Part shown: positions 49,501 to 62,389 of the stretch, one piece after another
Layout: every line of letters starts with the position of its first letter
Position numbering within the stretch: position 1 is the first letter of the stretch
Source of the DNA: Charina bottae
Lineage: Eukaryota; Chordata; Lepidosauria; Squamata; Charinaidae
Assembly (NCBI GenBank): GCA_023362775.1
Contig: JALMGJ010000130.1
Span: forward strand, 1 to 64,000
DNA length: 64,000 bases
Direction of reading: 5' to 3'
Program-made: the position numbers and the translations under genes
Notes under the pieces: model-generated
What the model saw: the letters and a program-made list of their open reading frames with translations, nothing else
Database searches by the model: none
What the model was told of the DNA's origin: nothing

Positions 49501-51298
49501 GGCCAAATATTAGACCCTCCCAAATCAAGCATCCAAAAGTGCCTCTAACCCTTAAATTCAACCCCGAATCTCGTGGCGGGCTTCGTTTTTCAATTTGAGC
49601 GGATTCGGTCCGGCCCATCCCGGGAGGTTTTCCTGACTCCGCGGTCAGGAAATTTTGATTTTTGGGCCAAAAATTATGCCCTCCCAAATCAAGCATCCAA
49701 AAGTGCCTCTAACCCTTAAATTCAACCCCGAATCTCGTGGCGGGCTTCGTTTTTCAATTTGAGCGGATTCGGTCCAGCCCATCCCGGGAGGTTTTCCTGA
49801 CTCCGCGGTCAGCAAATTTTTGATTTTTGGGCCAAAAATTATGCCCTCCCAAATCAAGCATCCAAAAGTGCCCCTAACCCTTAAATTCAACCCAGAATCT
49901 CGTGGCGGGCTTCGTTTTCCAATTTGAGCGGATTCGGTCCGGCCCATCCCGGGAGGATTTCCTGACTCCGCGGTCAGGAAATTTTTGATTTTTGGGCCAA
50001 AAATTATGCCCTCCCAAATCAAGCATCCAAAAGTGCCTCTAACCCTTAAATTCAACCCCGAATCTCGTGGCGGGCTTCGTTTTTCAATTTGAGCGGATTC
50101 GGTCCGGCCCATCCCGGGAGGTTTTCCTGACTCCGCGGTCAGCAAATTTTTGATTTTTGGGCCAAAAATTATGCCCTCCCAAATCAAGCATCCAAAAGTG
50201 CCTCTAACCCTTAAATTCAACCCCGAATCTCGTGGCGGGCTTCGTTTTTCAATTTGAGCGGATTCGGTCCGGCCCATCCCGGGAGGTTTTCCTGACTCCG
50301 CGGTCAGGAAATTTTTGATTTTTGGGCCAAAAATTATGCCCTCCCAAATCAAGCATCCAAAAGTGCCTCTAACCCTTAAATTCAACCCCGAATCTCGTGG
50401 CGGGCTTCGTTTTTCAATTTGAGCGGATTCGGTCCAGCCCATCCCGGGAGGTTTTCCTGACTCCGCGGTCAGCAAATTTTTGACTTTTGGGCCAAAAATT
50501 ATGCCCTCCCAAATCAAGCATCCAAAAGTGCCCCTAACCCTTAAATTCAACCCAGAATCTCGTGGCGGGCTTCGTTTTCCAATTTGAGCGGATTCGGTCC
50601 GGCCCATCCCGGGAGGATTTCCTGACTCCACGGTCAGGAAATTTTTGATTTTTGGGCCAAAAATTATGCCCTCCCAAATCAAGCATCCAAAAGTGCCTCT
50701 AACCCTTAAATTCAACCCCGAATCTCGTGGCGGGCTTCGTTTTTCAATTTGAGCGGATTCGGTCCGGCCCATCCCGGGAGGTTTTCCTGACTCCGCGGTC
50801 AGCAAATTTTTGATTTTTGGGCCAAAAATTATGCCCTCCCAAATCAAGCATCCAAAAGTGCCCCTAGCCCTTAAATTCAACCCCGAATCTCGTGGCGGGC
50901 TTCGTTTTTCAATTTGAGCGGATTCGGTCCGGCCCATCCCGGGAGGATTTACTGACTCCGCGGTCAGGAAATTTTTGATTTTTGGGCCAAAAATTATGCC
51001 CTCCCAAATCAAGCATCCAAAAGTGCCTCTAACCCTTAAATTCAACCCCGAATCTCGTGGCGGGCTTCGTTTTTCAATTTGAGCGAATTCGGTCTGGCCC
51101 ATCCCGGGAGGTTTTCCTGACTCCGCGGTCAGGAAATTTTTGATTTTTGGGCCAAAAATTATGCCCTCCCAAATCAAGCATCCAAAAGTGCCTCTAACCC
51201 TTAAATTCAACCCCGAATCTCGTGGCGGGCTTTGTTTTTCAATTTGAGCGGATTCGGTCCGGCCCATCCCAGGAGGTTTTCCTGACTCCGCGGTCAGG
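46518..51298. repeat. 4,781-bp (29-monomer) unit, copy 1 in zone D
   Basis: Begins and ends at equivalent 164-bp variants (46518 and 51299). Relative to copy 2 it carries one additional monomer near 49.06-49.23 kb, recognisable by CCCGAGAGGTTTTCC and CTCTGCGGTC. It also has GGATTTCC near 47479 where copy 2 has GGTTTTCC. Internal markers include GTGGTGGGC near 48750 and GAGCTGATTC near 48775. Confidence 0.78.
49063..49228. repeat. Extra monomer present in only one of two duplicate units
   Basis: One monomer with CCCGAGAGG followed by TTTTCC and CTCTGCGGTC lies here, between segments whose partners are adjacent near 53.85 kb. The offset between the duplicates changes from 4,781 to 4,616 bp, exactly 165 bp, across it. 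It records a single-monomer gain or loss after the large duplication. Confidence 0.75.
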
Positions 51299-54200
51299 AA
51301 ATTTTGATTTTTGGGCCAAAAATTATGCCCTCCCAAATCAAGCATCCAAAAGTGCCTCTAACCCTTAAATTCAACCCCGAATCTCGTGGCGGGCTTCGTT
51401 TTTCAATTTGAGCGGATTCGGTCCAGCCCATCCCGGGAGGTTTTCCTGACTCCGCGGTCAGCAAATTTTTGATTTTTGGGCCAAAAATTATGCCCTCCCA
51501 AATCAAGCATCCAAAAGTGCCCCTAACCCTTAAATTCAACCCAGAATCTCGTGGCGGGCTTCGTTTTCCAATTTGAGCGGATTCGGTCCGGCCCATCCCG
51601 GGAGGATTTCCTGACTCCGCGGTCAGGAAATTTTTGATTTTTGGGCCAAAAATTATGCCCTCCCAAATCAAGCATCCAAAAGTGCCTCTAACCCTTAAAT
51701 TCAACCCCGAATCTCGTGGCGGGCTTCGTTTTTCAATTTGAGCGGATTCGGTCCGGCCCATCCCGGGAGGTTTTCCTGACTCCGCGGTCAGCAAATTTTT
51801 GATTTTTGGGCCAAAAATTATGCCCTCCCAAATCAAGCATCCAAAAGTGCCTCTAACCCTTAAATTCAACCCCGAATCTCGTGGCGGGCTTCGTTTTTCA
51901 ATTTGAGCGGATTCGGTCCGGCCCATCCCGGGAGGTTTTCCTGACTCCGCGGTCAGGAAATTTTTGATTTTTGGGCCAAAAATTATGCCCTCCCAAATCA
52001 AGCATCCAAAAGTGCCTCTAACCCTTAAATTCAACCCAGAATCTCGTGGCGGGCTTCGTTTTTCAATTTGAGCGGATTCGGTCCGGCCCATCCCGGGAGG
52101 TTTTCCTGACTCCGCGGTCAGGAAATTTTGATTTTTGGGCCAAAAATTATGCCCTCCCAAATCAAGCATCCAAAAGTGCCTCTAACCTTTAAATTCAACC
52201 CCGAATCTCGTGGCGGGCTTCGTTTTTCAATTTGAGCGGATTCGGTCCAGCCCATCCCGGGAGGTTTTCCTGACTCCGCGGTCAGCAAATTTTTGATTTT
52301 TGGGCCAAAAATTATGCCCTCCCAAATCAAGCATCCAAAAGTGCCCCTAACCCTTAAATTCAACCCAGAATCTCGTGGCGGGCTTCGTTTTCCAATTTGA
52401 GCGGATTCGGTCCGGCCCATCCCGGGAGGATTTCCTGACTCCGCGGTCAGGAAATTTTTGATTTTTGGGCCAAAAATTATGCCCTCCCAAATCAAGCATC
52501 CAAAAGTGCCTCTAACCCTTAAATTCAACCCCGAATCTCGTGGCGGGCTTCGTTTTTCAATTTGAGCGGATTCGGTCCGGCCCATCCCGGGAGGTTTTCC
52601 TGACTCCGCGGTCAGGAAATTTTTGATTTTTGGGCCAAAAATTATGCCCTCCCAAATCAAGCATCCAAAAGTGCCTCTAACCCTTAAATTCAACCCCGAA
52701 TCTCGTGGCGGGCTTCGTTTTTCAATTTGAGCGGATTCGGTCCGGCCCATCCCGGGAGGTTTTCCTGACTCCGCGGTCAGCAAATTTTTGATTTTTGGGC
52801 CAAAAATTATGCCCTCCCAAATCAAGCATCCAAAAGTGCCTCTAACCCTTAAATTCAACCCCGAATCTCGTGGCGGGCTTCGTTTTTCAATTTGAGCGGA
52901 TTCGGTCCGGCCCATCCCGGGAGGTTTTCCTGACTCCGCGGTCAGGAAATTTTTGATTTTTGGGCCAAAAATTATGCCCTCCCAAATCAAGCATCCAAAA
53001 GTGCCTCTAACCCTTAAATTCAACCCCGAATCTCGTGGCGGGCTTTGTTTTTCAATTTGAGCGGATTCGGTCCGGCCCATCCCGGGAGGTTTTCCTGACT
53101 CCGCGGTCAGGAAATTTTGATTTTTGGGCCAAAAATTATGCCCTCCCAAATCAAGCATCCAAAAGTGCCTCTAACCCTTAAATTCAACCCCGAATCTCGT
53201 GGCGGGCTTCGTTTTTCAATTTGAGCGGATTCGGTCCAGCCCATCCCGGGAGGATTTCCTGACTCCGCGGTCAGGAAATTTTTGATTTTTGGGCCAAAAA
53301 TTATGCCCTCCCAAATCAAGCATCCAAAAGTGCCTCTAACCCTTAAATTCAACCCCGAATCTCGTGGCGGGCTTCGTTTTTCAATTTGAGCGGATTCGGT
53401 CCGGCCCATCCCGGGAGGTTTTCCTGACTCCGCGGTCAGCAAATTTTTGATTTTTGGGCCAAAAATTATGCCCTCCCAAATCAAGCATCCAAAAGTGCCT
53501 CTAACCCTTAAATTCAACCCCGAATCTCGTGGTGGGCTTCGTTTTTCAATTTGAGCTGATTCGGTCCGGCCCATCCCGGGAGGTTTTCCTGACTCCGCGG
53601 TCAGCAAATTTTTGATTTTTGGGCCAAAAATTATGCCCTCCCAAATCAAGCATCCAAAAGTGCCTCTAACCCTTAAATTCAACCCCGAATCTCGTGGCGG
53701 GCTTCGTTTTTCAATTTGAGCGAATTCGGTCCGGCCCATCCCGGGAGGTTTTCCTGACTCCACGGTCAGGAAGTTTTTGATTTTTGGGCCAAAAATTATG
53801 CCCTCCCAAATCAAGCATCCAAAAGTGCCTCTAACCCTTAAATTCAACCCCGAATCTCGTGGCGGGCTTCATTTTTCAATTTGAGCGGATTCGGTCCAGC
53901 CCATCCCGGGAGGTTTTCCTGACTCCGCGGTCAGGAAATTTTTGATTTTTGGGCCAAAAATTATGCCCTCCCAAATCAAGCATCCAAAAGTGCCTCTAAC
54001 CCTTAAATTCAACCCCGAATCTCGTGGCGGGCTTCGTTTTTCAATTTGAGCGGATTCGGTCCGGCCCATCCCGGGAGGTTTTCCTGACTCCGCGGTCAGG
54101 AAATTTTTGATTTTGGGGCCAAATATTAGACCCTCCCAAATCAAGCATCCAAAAGTGCCTCTAACCCTTAAATTCAACCCCGAATCTCGTGGCGGGCTTC

Positions 54201-55749
54201 GTTTTTCAATTTGAGCGGATTCGGTCCGGCCCATCCCGGGAGGTTTTCCTGACTCCGCGGTCAGGAAATTTTGATTTTTGGGCCAAAAATTATGCCCTCC
54301 CAAATCAAGCATCCAAAAGTGCCTCTAACCCTTAAATTCAACCCCGAATCTCGTGGCGGGCTTCGTTTTTCAATTTGAGCGGATTCGGTCCAGCCCATCC
54401 CGGGAGGTTTTCCTGACTCCGCGGTCAGCAAATTTTTGATTTTTGGGCCAAAAATTATGCCCTCCCAAATCAAGCATCCAAAAGTGCCCCTAACCCTTAA
54501 ATTCAACCCAGAATCTCGTGGCGGGCTTCGTTTTCCAATTTGAGCGGATTCGGTCCGGCCCATCCCGGGAGGATTTCCTGACTCCGCGGTCAGGAAATTT
54601 TTGATTTTTGGGCCAAAAATTATGCCCTCCCAAATCAAGCATCCAAAAGTGCCTCTAACCCTTAAATTCAACCCCGAATCTCGTGGCGGGCTTCGTTTTT
54701 CAATTTGAGCGGATTCGGTCCGGCCCATCCCGGGAGGTTTTCCTGACTCCGCGGTCAGCAAATTTTTGATTTTTGGGCCAAAAATTATGCCCTCCCAAAT
54801 CAAGCATCCAAAAGTGCCTCTAACCCTTAAATTCAACCCCGAATCTCGTGGCGGGCTTCGTTTTTCAATTTGAGCGGATTCGGTCCGGCCCATCCCGGGA
54901 GGTTTTCCTGACTCCGCGGTCAGGAAATTTTTGATTTTTGGGCCAAAAATTATGCCCTCCCAAATCAAGCATCCAAAAGTGCCTCTAACCCTTAAATTCA
55001 ACCCCGAATCTCGTGGCGGGCTTCGTTTTTCAATTTGAGCGGATTCAGTCCAGCCCATCCCGGGAGGTTTTCCTGACTCCGCGGTCAGCAAATTTTTGAC
55101 TTTTGGGCCAAAAATTATGCCCTCCCAAATCAAGCATCCAAAAGTGCCCCTAACCCTTAAATTCAACCCAGAATCTCGTGGCGGGCTTCGTTTTCCAATT
55201 TGAGCGGATTCGGTCCGGCCCATCCCGGGAGGATTTCCTGAGTCCACGGTCAGGAAATTTTTGATTTTTGGGCCAAAAATTATGCCCTCCCAAATCAAGC
55301 ATCCAAAAGTGCCTCTAACCCTTAAATTCAACCCCGAATCTCGTGGCGGGCTTCGTTTTTCAATTTGAGCGGATTCGGTCCGGCCCATCCCGGGAGGTTT
55401 TCCTGACTCCGCGGTCAGGAAATTTTTGATTTTTGGGCCAAAAATTATGCCCTCCCAAATCAAGCATCCAAAAGTGCCTCTAACCCTTAAATTCAACCCC
55501 GAATCTCGTGGCGGGCTTCGTTTTTCAATTTGAGCGGATTCGGTCCGGCCCATCCCGGGAGGTTTTCCTGACTCCGCGGTGAGGAAATTTTTGATTTTTG
55601 GGCCAAAAATTATGCCCTCCCAAATCAAGCATCCAAAAGTGCCTCTAACCCTTAAATTCAACCCCGAATCTCGTGGCGGGCTTTGTTTTTCAATTTGAGC
55701 GGATTCGGTCCGGCCCATCCCGGGAGGTTTTCCTGACTCCGCGGTCAGG
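51299..55749. repeat. 4,451-bp (27-monomer) unit, copy 2 in zone D
   Basis: Second copy of the zone D unit, two monomers shorter. One lost monomer corresponds to about 49.06-49.23 kb of copy 1 and the second lies in the part after about 55.4 kb. The hybrid ATTAGACCC monomer (54126 against 49510) and the TTTTTGACTTTTGGG monomer (55097 against 50481) keep the same 4,616-bp offset. New private changes, GATTCAGTCC near 55046, CCTGAGTCCACGG near 55240 and GGTGAGGAAA near 55579, show some divergence after duplication. Confidence 0.78.
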
Positions 55750-57559
55750 AAATTTTGATTTTTGGGCCAAAAATTATGCCCTCCCAAATCAAGCATCCAA
55801 AAGTGCCTCTAACCCTTAAATTCAACCCCGAATCTCGTGGCGGGCTTCGTTTTTCAATTTGAGCGGATTCGGTCCAGCCCATCCCGGGAGGTTTTCCTGA
55901 CTCCGCGGTCAGCAAATTTTTGATTTTTGGGCCAAAAATTATGCCCTCCCAAATCAAGCATCCAAAAGTGCCCCTAACCCTTAAATTCAACCCAGAATCT
56001 CGTGGCGGGCTTCGTTTTCCAATTTGAGCGGATTCGGTCCGGCCCATCCCGGGAGGATTTCCTGACTCCGCGGTCAGGAAATTTTTTATTTTTGGGCCAA
56101 AAATTATGCCCTCCCAAATCAAGCATCCAAAAGTGCCTCTAACCCTTAAATTCAACCCTGAATCTCGTGGCGGGCTTCGTTTTTCAATTTGAGCGAATTC
56201 GGTCTGGCCCATCCCGGGAGGTTTTCCTGACTCCGCGGTCAGGAAATTTTTGATTTTTGGGCCAAAAATTAGGCCCTCCCAAATCAAGCATCCAAAAGTG
56301 CCTCTAACCCTTAAATTCAACCCCGAATCTCGTGGCGGGCTTTGTTTTTCAATTTGAGCGGATTTGGTCCGGCCCATCCCGGGAGGTTTTCCTGACTCCG
56401 CGGTCAGCAAATTTTTGATTTTTGGGCCAAAAATTATGCCCTCCCAAATCAAGCATCCAAAAGTGCCCCTAACCCTTAAATTCAACCCAGAATCTCGTGG
56501 CGGGCTTCGTTTTCCAATTTGAGCGGATTCGGTCCGGCCCATCCCGGGAGGTTTTCCTGACTCCGCGGTCAGGAAATTTTTGATTTTTGGGCCAAAAATT
56601 ATGCCCTCCCAAATCAAGCATCCAAAAGTGCCTCTAACCCTTAAATTCAACCCCGAATCTCGTGGCGGGCTTCGTTTTTCAATTTGAGCGGATTCGGTCC
56701 GGCCCATCCCGGGAGGTTTTCCTGACTCCGCGGTCAGCAAATTTTTGATTTTTGGGCCAAAAATTATGCCCTCCCAAATCAAGCATCCAAAAGTGCCTCT
56801 AACCCTTAAATTCAACCCCGAATCTCGTGGCGGGCTTCGTTTTTCAATTTGAGCGGATTCGGTCCAGCCCATCCCGGGAGGTTTTCCTGACTCCGCGGTC
56901 AGCAAATTTTTGACTTTTGGGCCAAAAATTATGCCCTCCCAAATCAAGCATCCAAAAGTGCCCCTAACCCTTAAATTCAACCCAGAATCTCGTGGCGGGC
57001 TTCGTTTTCCAATTTGAGCGGATTCGGTCCGGCCCATCCCGGGAGGATTTCCTGACTCCACGGTCAGGAAATTTTTGATTTTTGGGCCAAAAATTATGCC
57101 CTCCCAAATCAAGCATCCAAAAGTGCCTCTAACCCTTAAATTCAACCCCGAATCTCGTGGCGGGCTTCGTTTTTCAATTTGAGCGGATTCGGTCCGGCCC
57201 ATCCCGGGAGGTTTTCCTGACTCCGCGGTCAGCAAATTTTTGATTTTTGGGCCAAAAATTATGCCCTCCCAAATCAAGCATCCAAAAGTGCCTCTAACCC
57301 TTAAATTCAACCCCGAATCTCGTGGCGGGCTTCGTTTTTCAATTTGAGCGGATTCGGTCCGGCCCATCCCGGGAGGTTTTCCTGACTCCGCGGTGAGGAA
57401 ATTTTTGATTTTTGGGCCAAAAATTATGCCCTCCCAAATCAAGCATCCAAAAGTGCCTCTAACCCTTAAATTCAACCCCGAATCTCGTGGCGGGCTTTGT
57501 TTTTCAATTTGAGCGGATTCGGTCCGGCCCATCCCGGGAGGTTTTCCTGACTCCGCGGT

Positions 57560-60400
57560 CAGGAAATTTTGATTTTTTGGGCCAAAATTATGCCCTCCCA
57601 AATCAAGCATCCAAAAGTGCCTCTAACCCTTAAATTCAACCCCGAATCTCGTGGCGGGCTTTCGTTTTTCAATTTGAGCGGATTCGGTCCAGCCCATCCC
57701 GGGAGGTTTTCCTGACTCCGCGGTCAGCAAATTTTTGATTTTTGGGCCAAAAATTATGCCTCCCAAATCAAGCATCCAAAAGTGCCCCTAACCCTTAAAT
57801 TCAACCCAGAATCTCGTGGCGGGCTTCGTTTTCCCAATTTGAGCGGATTCGGTCCGGCCCCATCCCGGGAGGATTTCCTGACTCCGCGGTCAGGAAATTT
57901 TTGATTTTTGGGCCAAAAATTATGCCCTCCCAAATCAAGCATCCAAAAGTGCCTCTAACCCTTAAATTCAACCCCGAATCTCGTGGCGGGCTTCGTTTTT
58001 CAATTTGAGCGAATTCGGGTCTGGGCCCGTCCCGGGAGGTTTTCCTGACTCCGCGGTCAGGAAATTTTTGATTTTTGGGCCAAAAATTAGGCCCTCCCAA
58101 ATCAAGCATCCAAAGTGCCTCTAACCCTTAAATTCAACCCCCGAATCTCGTGGCGGGCTTCGTTTTTAAATTTGAGCGGATTTGGTCCGGCCCATCCCGG
58201 GAGGTTTTCCTGACTCCGCGGTCAGCAAATTTTTGATTTTTGGGCCAAAAATTATGCCCTCCCAAATCAAGCATCCAAAAGTGCCCCTAACCCTTAAATT
58301 CAACCCAGAATCTCGTGGCGGGCTTCGTTTTCCAATTTGAGCGGATTCGGTCCGGCCCATCCCGGGAGGATTTACTGACTCCGCGGTCAGGAAATTTTTG
58401 ATTTTTGGGCCAAAAATTATGCCCTCCCAAATCAAGCATCCAAAAGTGCCTCTAACCCTTAAATTCAACCCCGAATCTCGTGGCGGGCTTCGTTTTTCAA
58501 TTTGAGCGAATTCGGTCTGGCCCATCCCGGGAGGTTTTCCTGACTCCGCGGTCAGGAAATTTTTGATTTTTGGGCCAAAAATTATGCCCTCCCAAATCAA
58601 GCATCCAAAAGTGCCTCTAACCCTTAAATTCAACCCCGAATCTCGTGGCGGGCTTCGTTTTTCAATTTGAGCGGATTCGGTCCGGCCCATCCCGGGAGGT
58701 TTTCCTGACTCCGCGGTCAGCAAATTTTTGATTTTTGGGCCAAAAATTATGCCCTCCCAAATCAAGCATCCAAAAGTGCCTCTAACCCTTTAATTCAAGC
58801 CCGAATCTCGTGGCGGGCTTCGTTTTTCAATTTGAGCGGATTCGGTCCGGCCCATCCCGGGAGGTTTTCCTGACTCCGCGGTGAGGAAATTTTTGATTTT
58901 TGGGCCAAAAATTATGCCCTCCCAAATCAAGCATCCAAAAGTGCCTCTAACCCTTAAATTCAACCCCGAATCTCGTGGCGGGCTTTGTTTTTCAATTTGA
59001 GCGGATTCGGTCCGGCCCATCCCGGGAGGTTTTCCTGACTCCGCGGTCAGGAAATTTTGATTTTTGGGCCAAAAATTATGCCCTCCCAAATCAAGCATCC
59101 AAAAGTGCCTCTAACCCTTAAATTCAACCCCAAATCTCGTGGCGGGCTTCGTTTTTCAATTTGAGCGGATTCGGTCCAGCCCATCCCGGGAGGTTTTCCT
59201 GACTCCGCGGTCAGCAAATTTTTGATTTTTGGGCCAAAAATTATGCCCTCCCAAATCAAGCATCCAAAAGTGCCCCTAACCCTTAAATTCAACCCAGAAT
59301 CTCGTGGCGGGCTTCGTTTTCCAATTTGAGCGGATTCGGTCCGGCCCATCCCGGGAGGATTTCCTGACTCCGCGGTCAGGAAATTTTTGATTTTTGGGCC
59401 AAAAATTATGCCCTCCCAAATCAAGCATCCAAAAGTGCCTCTAACCCTTAAATTCAACCCCGAATCTCGTGGCGGGCTTCGTTTTTCAATTTGAGCGAAT
59501 TCGGTCTGGCCCATCCCGGGAGGTTTTCCTGACTCCGCGGTCAGGAAATTTTTGATTTTTGGGCCAAAAATTAGGCCCTCCCAAATCAAGCATCCAAAAG
59601 TGCCTCTAACCCTTAAATTCAACCCCGAATCTCGTGGCGGGCTTCGTTTTTCAATTTGAGCGGATTTGGTCCGGCCCATCCCGGGAGGTTTTCCTGACTC
59701 CGCGGTCAGCAAATTTTTGATTTTTGGGCCCAAAAATTATGCCCTCCCAAATCAAGCATCCAAAAGTGCCCCTAACCCTTAAATTCAACCCAGAATCTCG
59801 TGGCGGGCTTCGTTTTCCAATTTGAGCGGATTCGGTCCGGCCCATCCCGGGAGGATTTACTGACTCCGCGGTCAGGAAATTTTTGATTTTTGGGCCAAAA
59901 ATTATGCCCTCCCAAAATCAAGCATCCAAAAGTGCCTCTAACCCTTAAATTCAACCCCGAATCTCGTGGCGGGCTTCGTTTTTCAATTTGAGCGAATTCA
60001 GTCTGGCCCATCCCGGGAGGTTTTCCTGACTCCGCGGTCAGGAAATTTTTGATTTTTGGGCCAAAAATTATGCCCTCCCAAATCAAGCATCCAAAAGTGC
60101 CTCTAACCCTTAAATTCAACCCCGAATCTCGTGGCGGGCTTCGTTTTTCAATTTGAGCGGATTCGGTCCAGCCCATCCCGGGAGGTTTTCCTGACTCCGC
60201 GGTCAGCAAATTTTTGATTTTTGGGCCAAAAATTATGCCCTCCCAAATCAAGCATCCAAAAGTGCCCCTAACCCTTAAATTCAACCCAGAATCTCGTGGC
60301 GGGCTTCGTTTTTCAATTTGAGCGAATTCGGTCTGGCCCATCCCGGGAGGTTTTCCTGACTCCGCGGTCAGGAAATTTTTGATTTTGGGCCAAAAATTAG
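57560..60400. repeat. Indel-rich patch at the zone D/E boundary
   Basis: Single-base length changes cluster here: an extra T and a missing A at 57571-57590, GGGCTTTCG at 57657, a lost C near 57758, an extra C near 57833 and 57859, GAATTCGGGTCTGGGCCCGTCC near 58012-58032, a lost A near 58112, an extra C near 58138, TTTTTAAATTTG near 58164, CCTTTAATTCAAGCCC near 58786, an extra C near 59730 and an extra A near 59915. The preceding 56 kb has almost none apart from the recurring 164-bp variant. Most are homopolymer changes, which suggests poor consensus quality at an assembly join, but a genuinely older, less homogenised boundary is possible. Substitutions such as CTTTAATTCAAG are harder to explain as run-length errors. 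Confidence 0.8.
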
Positions 60401-61528
60401 GCCCTCCCAAATCAAGCATCCAAAAGTGCCTCTAACCCTTAAATTCAACCCCGAATCTCATGGCGGGCTTCGTTTTTCAATTTGAGCGGATTTGGTCCGG
60501 CCCATCCCGGGAGGTTTTCCTGACTCCGCGGTCAGCAAATTTTTGATTTTTGGCCCAAAAATTATGCCCTCCCAAATCAAGCATCCAAAAGTGCCCCTAA
60601 CCCTTAAATTCAACCCAGAATCTCGTGGCGGGCTTCGTTTTCCAATTTGAGCGGATTCGGTCCGGCCCATCCCGGGAGGATTTACTGACTCCGCGGTCAG
60701 GAAATTTTTGATTTTTGGGCCAAAAATTATGCCCTCCCAAATCAAGCATCCAAAAGTGCCTCTAACCCTTAAATTCAACCCCGAATCTCGTGGCGGGCTT
60801 CGTTTTTCAATTTGAGCGAATTCGGTCTGGCCCATCCCGGGAGGTTTTCCTGACTCCGCGGTCAGGAAATTTTTGATTTTTGGGCCAAAAATTATGCCCT
60901 CCCAAATCAAGCATCCAAAAGTGCCTCTAACCCTTAAATTCAACCCCGAATCTCGTGGCGGGCTTCGTTTTTCAATTTGAGCGGATTCGGTCCGGCCCAT
61001 CCCGGGAGGTTTTCCTGACTCCGCGGTCAAGAAATTTTGATTTTTGGGCCAAAAATTATGCCCTCCCAAATCAAGCATCCAAAAGTGCCTCTAACCCTTA
61101 AATTCAACCCAGAATCTCGTGGCGGGCTTCGTTTTTCAATTTGAGCGGATTCGGTCCAGCCCATCCCGGGAGGTTTTCCTGACTCCGCGGTCAGGAAATT
61201 TTTGATTTTTGGGCCAAAAATTATGCCCTCCCAAATCAAGCATCCAAAAGTTCCCCTAACCCTTAAATTCAACCCCGAATCTCGTGGCGGGCTTCGTTTT
61301 TCAATTTGAGCGGATTCGGTCCGGCCCATCCCGGGAGGTTTTCCTGACTCCGTGGTCAGCAAATTTTTGATTTTTGGGCCAAAAATTATGCCCTCCCAAA
61401 TCAAGCATCCAAAAGTGCCTCTAACCCTTAAATTCAACCCCGAATCTCGTGGCGGGCTTCGTTTTTCAATTTGAGCGGATTCGGTCCGGCCCATCCCGGG
61501 AGGTTTTCCTGACTCCGCGGTCAGGAAA
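59918..61528. repeat. 2,472-bp-spaced repeat, copy 1
   Basis: This segment is matched base for base by eye at +2,472 bp from about 62.39 kb to the end of the window. One visible difference is GAATTCAGTCTGG near 59998, which is GAATTCGGTCTGG in the second copy. It starts just after the last clear indel of the indel-rich patch (extra A near 59915), so that patch is not part of the repeated unit. Confidence 0.78.
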
Positions 61529-61550
61529 TTTTTGATTTTGGGGCCAAAAA

Positions 61551-61625
61551 TTAGACCCTCCCAAATCAAGCATCCAAAAGTTCCTCTAACCCTTAAATTC
61601 AACCCCAAATCTCGTGGCGGGCTTT
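61551..61625. repeat. Isolated zone-B-type diverged monomer in zone E
   Basis: TTAGACCC, GTTCC, CCCCAAATC and GGGCTTTG occur together here exactly as in the diverged monomer of zone B, more than 33 kb from the last zone B copy at 28077. The following monomer has GTCAGCAAATTTTG, a 164-bp variant combined with the GCAAA change that I saw nowhere else. Either zone B and E share ancestry, or this copy was moved by long-range conversion or exchange. Confidence 0.8.
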
Positions 61626-62389
61626 GTTTTTCAATTTGAGCGGATTCGGTCCGGCCCATCCCGGGAGGTTTTCCTGACTCCGCGGTCAGCAAATTTTGAT
61701 TTTTGGGCCAAAAATTATGCCCTCCCAAATCAAGCATCCAAAAGTGCCTCTAACCCTTAAATTCAACCCCGAATCTCGTGGCGGGCTTCGTTTTTCAATT
61801 TGAGCGGATTCGGTCCAGCCCATCCCGGGAGGTTTTCCTGACTCCGCGGTCAGGAAATTTTTGATTTTTGGGCCAAAAATTATGCCCTCCCAAATCAAGC
61901 ATCCAAAAGTGCCCCTAACCCTTAAATTCAACCCAGAATCTCGTGGCGGGCTTCGTTTTCCAATTTGAGCGGATTCGGTCCGGCCCATCCCGGGAGGATT
62001 TACTGACTCCGCGGTCAGGAAATTTTTGATTTTTGGGCCAAAAATTATGCCCTCCCAAATCAAGCATCCAAAAGTGCCTCTAACCCTTAAATTCAACCCC
62101 GAATCTCGTGGCGGGCTTCGTTTTTCAATTTGAGCGGATTCGGTCCGGCCCATCCCAGGAGGTTTTCCTGACTCCGCGGTCAGCAAATTTTTGATTTTTG
62201 GGCCAAAAATTATGCCCTCCCAAATCAAGCATCCAAAAGTGCCCCTAGCCCTTAAATTCAACCCAGAATCTCGTGGCGGGCTTCGTTTTCCAATTTGAGC
62301 GGATTCGGTCCGGCCCATCCCGGGAGGATTTACTGACTCCGCGGTCAGGAAATTTTTGATTTTTGGGCCAAAAATTATGCCCTCCCAAA

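Larger units (their letters stand above)
46500..57560. repeat. Zone D: array segment built from a 29-monomer unit
   Basis: 164-bp variants at 46518, 47342, 48331 and 49650 are repeated at 51299, 52123, 53112 and 54266. The offset is 4,781 bp for the first three (29 monomers minus 4) and 4,616 bp for the last (28 monomers minus 4). The marker TTTTTGACTTTTGGG (near 50481, 55097 and 56911) is confined to this zone. Zone B's diverged monomer and zone C's GTGACCC marker are missing, apart from the ATTAGACCC hybrid near 49510 and 54126. No unique sequence was found. Confidence 0.82.

Noticed and set aside
60381..60400. Short T run at 60381 as another sequencing error of the indel-rich patch
   Set aside because: The same change recurs at 62853 in the 2,472-bp repeat with several linked variants, so it is genuine sequence.
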